A DNA stretch of 11,238 nucleotides from an uncultured Eubacteriales bacterium (GTDB lineage: Bacteria; Bacillota; Clostridia; Christensenellales; UBA1242). The notes below the pieces were generated by a model that saw nothing but the letters and a program-made list of their open reading frames with translations, searched no databases and had not been told where the DNA came from. The first letter of the stretch is position 1, and each line of letters begins with the position of its first letter. The position numbers and the translations under genes were made by a program. Where the stretch lies: positions 1 to 11,238 of the forward strand of contig CAJJIV010000027.1 of the NCBI GenBank assembly GCA_905187655.1, in the 5' to 3' direction. Shown here in pieces: positions 7,017 through 11,238 of this stretch.

Positions 7017-7022
7017 AATTAT

Positions 7023-7631
7023 ATGGAAGAATTAAAAAAGATAATTGCAAGCAACATAATAAACTTAAGGAAAGAGAACAACTTAACCCAAGCAGAGTTT
7101 GCAACCAAACTTAATTACACCGACAAGGCAATTAGCAAATGGGAGCGGGGCGAAAGTGTTCCAAGCATCGACATTTTAAAAAAAATTGCCGATATGTTTG
7201 GCGTTACCGTAGACTTTCTTCTACATGAAGGCTCAACCAAAGAAAAGGAGCAATACATATTACCACAAGACAACCGAAGCAACAAAATTATAATAACCCT
7301 TCTCGGAGTTTCAATTGTGTGGATAGTAGTTACTATAATTTATGTATACATGAAAATATTTGCCGATGTAGCAGAATGGCGCTTGTTTTTGTGGGCGGTT
7401 CCGTTAAGTTGCTTAGTATTGCAAATTTTTAATTTTTTATGGGGCAAAAAATTATTCAGTCTGTACATATTGTCAATATTTGTTTGGAGCCTTTTAACTT
7501 GCTTATACTTACAATTTATCACTTATCAAATTTGGCTTATTTTTGTCATTGGCGTACCAATTCAAATAGCAATCATTTTGTGGAGCAACCTAAAACCAAT
7601 TAACAAACAACATAAAAATAGTAAAAAATAA
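7023..7631 (+). CDS. XRE-family HTH regulator with C-terminal membrane domain
   Basis: Residues 8-66 form a Cro/C1-type helix-turn-helix: I-x-x-L-R-K-x-N-x-L-T-Q-x-E-F-A (13-27), then the recognition helix segment A-I-S-K-W-E-R-G (36-43) and V-P-S-I-D-I-L-K-K-I-A. After a hydrophilic linker (67-87) come four membrane helices at about 89-111, 117-139, 144-163 and 169-187, with a short basic tail. It is therefore a membrane-anchored DNA-binding protein, an arrangement common in Bacillota, where the membrane part may sense a signal. The start is fixed by an in-frame TAA at 7011-7013 and by the HTH beginning within the first residues; no ribosome site precedes it. It is the only plus-strand gene, diverges from the thioesterase gene and has a dyad over its own promoter. 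Confidence 0.88.
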   Translation: MEELKKIIASNIINLRKENNLTQAEFATKLNYTDKAISKWERGESVPSIDILKKIADMFGVTVDFLLHEGSTKEKEQYILPQDNRSNKIIITLLGVSIVWIVVTIIYVYMKIFADVAEWRLFLWAVPLSCLVLQIFNFLWGKKLFSLYILSIFVWSLLTCLYLQFITYQIWLIFVIGVPIQIAIILWSNLKPINKQHKNSKK

Positions 7632-7670
7632 AAAGAGAAAGAAACTAAATTCTTTCTCTTTTTTGATTAT
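7625..7670. terminator. Bidirectional terminator between convergent genes
   Basis: A 14-bp perfect stem (7630-7643 with 7650-7663, core AAGAGAAAGAA/TTCTTTCTCTT) surrounds a six-base loop. The T-run at 7659-7664 serves the plus-strand XRE gene, whose stop overlaps the left arm. On the minus strand the A-run at 7623-7634 becomes a U-tract and serves the 492-aa gene, whose stop is 15 bases away. Confidence 0.85.
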
Positions 7671-7678
7671 ACATTTCA

Positions 7679-9157
7679 TTATTTTTCATCATTTTCAACA
7701 TTGTTGTCGTTATCATCACCAGCTCTTTGATTATCACCTATCTTTATTTCAAGGTTCGGCTTTTTGCAATAAACGCCAGTAATTCTCTCACGCTTGTTCT
7801 TTGCGTAATTATAAATATTAGGCATTTCCATTAACCCCAAATATTCTTCGTCTTCATAGTCTTCTTCTTCATCTTCCAACTTTTCAAGTTCAGAGATGTC
7901 AACATCATCTGGAGAAGCAAAATCTTCTTCTATAAACTCTTCATAGTCTTCATCATCAACAATAGGAAAGCCTTCATCATCAAACTTATCATTTTCATCA
8001 AGCTCAGGGTGTCTAGAATAAAACTCATTATAAAGAGCTTTATTTACTTCATCGGCACTTACTCCAACATCAACCTTAATGCCCACAGTCGCAAAATAGT
8101 CACTAGCACAACCTCTTTCAATCCTATCAAAAAGCATACCCATCATTTGATCCATAGAGACCCAAAAAGTTTTACCATTTTGTGTTACTTCAAGTGTTTG
8201 ACCTATTGGTTCTTTAATACCAACTGCTTCAAACAACTCTCTATTATGAACGGCAAAAATAACACTATCAGTTGCATTGTTTTTGCTAAGACCTTCATAG
8301 AAATCATAGGCAATGCCTTCAAATTTTCCACCAGACTTATCATTATATAAATTAGTCGCCATAATTCTGGTTAAACATTCTTCAAGACCGTTCATATAAC
8401 AATAAATTGATTTCGGACTAACACTCTCAGTAAAATCGCACTCATCCAAAAGCATCGCTATTCTTGCATACTCTCTTGAAAGCTTTCCTTGTAAGCCATT
8501 ACTTTGCAATAAGTCTTTAGTTTCTATTACATCAATAGCCTTAGGCGAATTCTCACAGTAGGTAGAAAGAGCTAAATCCACAATTGCATAAAGTTCAGCC
8601 TCACAAGAAGATGAAACATCAATAAGCTCACCCTTATATATTTTAATCATTTTTTCTGCCAAAATATGGCAATAGGTCTCATAAAACAAATTAACTAAAA
8701 GTTGTTCGCCACAAACTGAAGAATTAACAAAATCAGAAGAATTAATACATACCAAAGTATTAACCAAGTCATACAAACTCTCGTCGTCATCAACAGTTAC
8801 ATCATTGGGCCCATTAAAGTCCATAAAGCACACTACAGCAGGCTTAGCACCATGTGCTTCACAAATTCTATTATGCACAACTTGCATACATCTCTCAACA
8901 TACGCTTTATACTCTGTTGCGGACTTATTTACAAATTTACCACCAGCAACTTGTGCCTTGTTTTTAGCTTCATCAAACTTTGGCAGATAATTAATAATTT
9001 CACTATAAAGCTGAGCATCTGTTGCATTTGTTGTAAGCCTTAAAGCTTTTGCAGAGTTATCTTCACGGTCAAACAACTTTGTCATCACTGGACTTGCGTT
9101 CGCCAATCCATTTAAAAACAATCTTAATATTTTTATATTCTTTTCATTTTTAACCAT
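7679..9157 (-). CDS. Hypothetical 492-aa protein with acidic C-terminal tail
   Basis: I do not recognise this family. The start ATG has GGGGGA six bases upstream and a promoter at 9185-9213, so the gene is clearly expressed-type. Residues 1-380 look like a soluble, mostly helical domain, beginning with a basic N-terminus. They contain scattered cysteines and short hydrophobic strands such as PAVVCFMDF (106-114). Residues 386-440 are extremely acidic, with runs such as DDEDYEEFIEED and EDEEEDYEDEEY. A short basic stretch, AKNKRERITG (452-461), and a second acidic tail follow. There is no signal peptide, membrane helix or nucleotide-binding motif. The tail recalls that of the RNA polymerase delta subunit, but the N-terminal domain does not resemble it. 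Possible roles as a nucleic-acid mimic or a binding platform are guesses. Confidence 0.8.
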   Translation of the reverse strand: MVKNEKNIKILRLFLNGLANASPVMTKLFDREDNSAKALRLTTNATDAQLYSEIINYLPKFDEAKNKAQVAGGKFVNKSATEYKAYVERCMQVVHNRICEAHGAKPAVVCFMDFNGPNDVTVDDDESLYDLVNTLVCINSSDFVNSSVCGEQLLVNLFYETYCHILAEKMIKIYKGELIDVSSSCEAELYAIVDLALSTYCENSPKAIDVIETKDLLQSNGLQGKLSREYARIAMLLDECDFTESVSPKSIYCYMNGLEECLTRIMATNLYNDKSGGKFEGIAYDFYEGLSKNNATDSVIFAVHNRELFEAVGIKEPIGQTLEVTQNGKTFWVSMDQMMGMLFDRIERGCASDYFATVGIKVDVGVSADEVNKALYNEFYSRHPELDENDKFDDEGFPIVDDEDYEEFIEEDFASPDDVDISELEKLEDEEEDYEDEEYLGLMEMPNIYNYAKNKRERITGVYCKKPNLEIKIGDNQRAGDDNDNNVENDEK

Positions 9158-9184
9158 AATATGTCCCCCAACATTTGTTATTTT

Positions 9185-9213
9185 ATTATAACAAATGCCT
9201 AGGCTAAAATCAA
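9185..9213 (-). promoter_or_regulatory. Promoter of the 492-aa gene
   Basis: In minus-strand sense TTGATT (9208-9213), a 17-base spacer and a perfect TATAAT (9185-9190). The -35 box lies exactly in the loop between two GCCTAGGC palindromes, and one arm of the hairpin fills most of the spacer. Confidence 0.65.
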
Positions 9214-9224
9214 TAGCCTAGGCA
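9196..9224. repeat. Paired GCCTAGGC palindromes: operator and/or terminator
   Basis: An 11-bp perfect inverted repeat, TGCCTAGGCTA (9196-9206) and TAGCCTAGGCA (9214-9224), has a seven-base loop. Each arm is itself built on the 8-bp palindrome GCCTAGGC, with centres 19 bp apart, close to two helical turns. It begins two bases after the stop of the WYL gene, so it could act as a terminator. However, the downstream tract UUUGUUAUAAU is a poor U-run and it brackets the -35 box of the next gene. I favour an operator for a dimeric regulator, possibly the neighbouring WYL protein. Confidence 0.6.
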
Positions 9225-9226
9225 AA

Positions 9227-10210
9227 TTAACAATTATATTTTTTTTGTAAATTTTCAATAGCAGATATAACTTTTTCTCTCAACGTTGTCGGTTCTAAAA
9301 CTTCAATAAGTTCCCCATATTGCAAAAGCCAATAAACTAACGCTTGCTCATTTGCAACAACTTTTGCAACAATATAGTCTTCTTTGCTATAAAGCCTAAC
9401 TGACCTAGAAAACCATTCATAAATAGCACTCAACCCCTTGCCATCAACCACTTTTAACGATGCTTCAACCGACTCACCATTAAACATATAAATATGCTCA
9501 TTTAAATACTCTTTTTCGTTGCACTTCTGCCCAACAATATCTTCAAACGCAACCAAATCATTTTTAAGCACTTTTACATCACTAATGCTGTCAATTTTAT
9601 AGTTCGCAACAGTTTCATACCCAACCTTATTACAAACCAAATAATATTTCCCGTTGTTATTAACCATAAAATATGGGTTTACAATATGCTCTTTTTTCAC
9701 TTCCAACGGCTTAGCATTTTCAATCTTTAAAGTTGAATAGTTAAATGAAATTTGTTTTTTTGCTTCAATAGCCCTAGTTACTTGGTCAATGGTATAAAAA
9801 TACTGCTTATTATATGTTCCACCACCCTGTTCTAACTTGTAAATATATTTATAATTTTTCCGTTCATTTTTGCTTAAAAGATTTGCAAGTTTTTTAACTA
9901 ATTCGGTTGCATTTTTAGAAGGAATAGACTTATTAGAAAATACACTATCTATTAAAAAAGTAACTTCACTAGAATCAAAATCTCGGTCGGCCAAATAGTA
10001 TCCCCTGCCTTCCTTAATAATTGTATATCCATAATCCATCAAAAAGTCAATATTCCGGCTAACTGCCTTTCGCTCTATTTCAATAGCATAATTTTCTCTA
10101 ATAAGATTAATTATCTCACCTTGCGTAAGTAAATGTTCAGAATCAGAGTACTCTTTCAGAACATCTAAAATATATAGCAGAAATAATTTTTTATTACCAT
10201 CACTTGCCAT
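9227..10210 (-). CDS. WYL-domain transcriptional regulator
   Basis: The 327-aa protein has the standard three-part layout of WYL regulators. A winged helix-turn-helix of the HTH_11 type covers about residues 5-75 and includes LTQGEIINLIRENY and GRGYYLAD. The WYL domain spans about 137-217, with KYYLVCNKVG in the place of the name-giving motif and I-V-N-P-Y-F just before it. A WCX-type C-terminal extension covers about 242-322. Such proteins bind DNA as dimers and may sense nucleic acid or nucleotide ligands. The GTG at 10217-10219 would sit directly on the GGTGGG ribosome site. The ATG at 10208-10210 lies eight bases from it, so I use the ATG. It lies downstream of the FtsK-like gene and upstream of the palindromic element. 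It ends in cysteine. Confidence 0.88.
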   Translation of the reverse strand: MASDGNKKLFLLYILDVLKEYSDSEHLLTQGEIINLIRENYAIEIERKAVSRNIDFLMDYGYTIIKEGRGYYLADRDFDSSEVTFLIDSVFSNKSIPSKNATELVKKLANLLSKNERKNYKYIYKLEQGGGTYNKQYFYTIDQVTRAIEAKKQISFNYSTLKIENAKPLEVKKEHIVNPYFMVNNNGKYYLVCNKVGYETVANYKIDSISDVKVLKNDLVAFEDIVGQKCNEKEYLNEHIYMFNGESVEASLKVVDGKGLSAIYEWFSRSVRLYSKEDYIVAKVVANEQALVYWLLQYGELIEVLEPTTLREKVISAIENLQKKYNC

Positions 10211-10232
10211 CAAAAACACCCACCATAAGTAA

Positions 10233-10253
10233 ATTATCTAATTATATGATAAT
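10233..10253 (-). promoter_or_regulatory. Possible promoter and dyad upstream of the WYL gene
   Basis: A perfect TATAAT in minus sense (10241-10246) lies about 30 bases before the WYL start, inside an ATTATC-N9-GATAAT inverted repeat (10233-10253). No convincing -35 box accompanies it, so the gene may also be read from the upstream FtsK-like gene. No clear terminator separates the two. Confidence 0.35.
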
Positions 10254-10285
10254 AAAACCAATAATTAAAAAGCAAGCAAATTGAA

Positions 10286-11068
10286 CTAAATTTTATACCC
10301 TCCACAATCATTTCTCCCATAAGGTATAAAGTTGTTAATATCACAAGAAACCGCATTAAAATTACCTTGCGTCTTTCCCCCGTTAACAAAAATCATCATC
10401 AAACTAGACAAACAAGCCTTATATCCAGGGTCTAGACAATCAAATTTTGTAGACCCAAAAACAAAATAAATATTTGCCATACCAGCAAGTTTAAACAATC
10501 GGTTTAAAGCAAAAATAATTTCATCACCACACTCACCTTCAAATAATTCACTTATTTCTGGAATAACAATAACGGTTTTTCTTGTTCCACCACCAAATCT
10601 TTTAGAGTAGTCTGACATAGAAGCAACTTTATTGTTTTTCAAAAACGCACAAACTTCTTCAGCATACTTAACAAGGTCCGTTAAAAAAGATAAAATTTCT
10701 TCATCTCCATTAATTCCAAATCTAACAGCTTCGTTGCAAAATTCATTAAAAAAACCTGAATTAAATTGGTCAAAAACATAAAGTTTAATTTCCTGTTCAT
10801 TATTAAACACATATTGCGACTTAACAATAGTATAAATGGCTTTGTTTACCAAAAAGTAACTATTAGAATTAATAAGCATACCAACACTATTTAAAGAATC
10901 ATTACAGTTAACGGCTTTAGCCTTGTAAGCAGTGGCAAGTTTCTGCTTTTTTAATTTGTTAGCCTTAAACAAAAATTCAAAATTGTTTTCACCCCTGCAA
11001 TCTTTCTTTCGACAAAATTCTCCAGTTCCTAAATTTTTGTTTGCATAATTTCTTCTAAATAGTTCCAT
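10286..11068 (-). CDS. Degenerate FtsK/SpoIIIE-like protein, likely inactive ATPase
   Basis: Over residues 55-255 this 260-aa protein follows the order of the FtsK/SpoIIIE motor domain. GMLINSNS (63-70) stands where the Walker A G-x-x-G-x-G-K-S should be, and KLYVFDQ (95-101) where the I-L-I-D-P-K strand is. YAEEVCAFLKNNKVASMSDY (135-154) matches the helix before the conserved N-x-x-x-Y-N region. VIVIPEISELF (166-176) replaces the Walker B V-V-V-I-D-E-x-A-D-L. LNRLFKLAGMANIYFVFGST (188-207) matches the arginine/sensor helix and strand. The Walker A lysine and Walker B aspartate are absent, so hydrolysis is unlikely. The first 55 residues are basic. Cysteine is abundant (about ten). The start has GAGG nine bases upstream. 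The assignment is by eye and unproven; an unrelated orphan is the alternative. Confidence 0.7.
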   Translation of the reverse strand: MELFRRNYANKNLGTGEFCRKKDCRGENNFEFLFKANKLKKQKLATAYKAKAVNCNDSLNSVGMLINSNSYFLVNKAIYTIVKSQYVFNNEQEIKLYVFDQFNSGFFNEFCNEAVRFGINGDEEILSFLTDLVKYAEEVCAFLKNNKVASMSDYSKRFGGGTRKTVIVIPEISELFEGECGDEIIFALNRLFKLAGMANIYFVFGSTKFDCLDPGYKACLSSLMMIFVNGGKTQGNFNAVSCDINNFIPYGRNDCGGYKI

Positions 11069-11100
11069 AAATTTTTACCTCGCTTTTGTTTTCTACACTA

Positions 11101-11134
11101 ACTATACCACTTGTAATGTACCAAAAATAGTACA
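11101..11134 (-). promoter_or_regulatory. -10 box and 18-bp dyad upstream of the FtsK-like gene
   Basis: In minus sense TATAGT (11101-11106) has no recognisable -35 box. The place where it should be is covered by TGTAC-N8-GTACA (11117-11121 with 11130-11134). This suggests a promoter whose -35 function depends on a bound regulator. Support is modest. Confidence 0.35.
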
Positions 11135-11144
11135 AATAGAAGTT

Positions 11145-11163
11145 TTTGCAAAAAAATTGCAAA
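11145..11163. repeat. Short inverted repeat TTTGCAA-N5-TTGCAAA
   Basis: A perfect 7-bp stem (11145-11151 with 11157-11163) around five A residues. Neither strand has a following T-run, so it is not a standard terminator. It lies between the right-edge terminator and the dyad of the FtsK-like gene. Its role is unknown. Confidence 0.35.
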
Positions 11164-11190
11164 CATTTGTTTAATTTTGTAAAATAATAT

Positions 11191-11222
11191 AAAAAACTAC
11201 CAACCTTGATAATCAATTGGCC
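11191..11222 (-). terminator. Terminator-like hairpin at the right edge
   Basis: In minus-strand RNA CCAAUUGA pairs with UCAA-gg-UUGG around a three-base loop. This gives eight pairs with a two-base bulge, and UAG and six U residues follow. The hairpin overlaps the end of the putative C-terminal coding fragment. Confidence 0.5.
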
Positions 11223-11238
11223 ACTTTGTTATAAAAAC
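11197..11238 (-). CDS. Possible C-terminus of a gene beyond the right edge
   Basis: In one minus frame the last 42 bases encode VFITKWPIDYQGW followed by TAG (11197-11199). A terminator-like hairpin ends at that stop. This suggests the end of a leftward gene entering from outside the window. Thirteen residues are too few to identify a family, and an open stretch this short could be chance. Confidence 0.35.
   Translation of the reverse strand, partial: VFITKWPIDYQGW

Noticed and set aside
10211..10219. GTG start for the WYL gene
   Set aside because: The GTG touches the GGTGGG ribosome site, leaving no spacing. The ATG nine bases on is spaced normally and leaves the HTH domain intact.
9227..11068. 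A WYL-regulated phage-defence island
   Set aside because: WYL regulators often control defence genes, but no nuclease, protease, methyltransferase, helicase or toxin is visible nearby. The neighbours are an apparently inactive FtsK-like protein and an orphan.
11145..11163. Intrinsic terminator at the TTTGCAA inverted repeat
   Set aside because: Neither strand has a T-run after the stem, and a better terminator lies at 11191-11222.
1..11238. CRISPR array, insertion sequence, prophage attachment site or tRNA
   Set aside because: I saw no regularly spaced repeats, transposase or integrase motifs, target-site duplications or cloverleaf-like sequences on either strand.

Overview
The window is AT-rich bacterial chromosome (roughly one third G+C by eye). 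It uses standard bacterial stops: TAA, TAG and TGA all occur as stops, so this is not the Mollicutes code. Purine-rich Shine-Dalgarno sites, sigma-A type promoters and U-tract hairpin terminators are easy to find. Together with the gene families (clostridial-type ParC-like topoisomerase subunit, YcxB-like membrane protein, acyl-ACP thioesterase, WYL and XRE regulators) this points to a low-GC Bacillota, probably an uncultured gut-type Clostridia lineage. That placement is inference. No integrase, transposase, CRISPR array, rRNA or tRNA was seen.

All genes but one lie on the minus strand, so the window reads right to left. At the right edge is the possible last 13 codons of a gene with a terminator over its stop. 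Next comes a 260-aa protein that looks like an FtsK/SpoIIIE motor domain with both nucleotide-binding motifs lost (10286-11068). A WYL-domain regulator follows (9227-10210). A pair of GCCTAGGC palindromes sits between it and a 492-aa orphan protein with a very acidic tail (7679-9157).

The only plus-strand gene (7023-7631) is an XRE regulator fused to four membrane segments. It converges on the 492-aa gene at a shared bidirectional terminator and diverges from an acyl-ACP thioesterase gene (6084-6875). Its mRNA appears leaderless, with a 17-bp dyad over its promoter. Then come a P-loop nucleotide-kinase-like gene (5367-5903) and a 909-aa type IIA topoisomerase A subunit (2477-5206), which is closer to ParC than to GyrA. 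The topoisomerase has a long acidic N-terminal extension and isoleucine at the main quinolone-resistance serine position. The left third holds a GNAT acetyltransferase and YcxB-like gene pair (2358-1304), then two unrecognised genes (1206-589 and 490 to the left edge), each with its own promoter.

Most genes look separately transcribed, with short spacers holding a terminator and then a promoter. At two junctions the terminator-like hairpin and the next promoter overlap physically. I see no complete new multi-gene system. The strongest oddities are the dead FtsK-like protein, the operator-like palindromes, the topoisomerase Ile175, and four proteins that all end in Cys-stop (TGT TAA).
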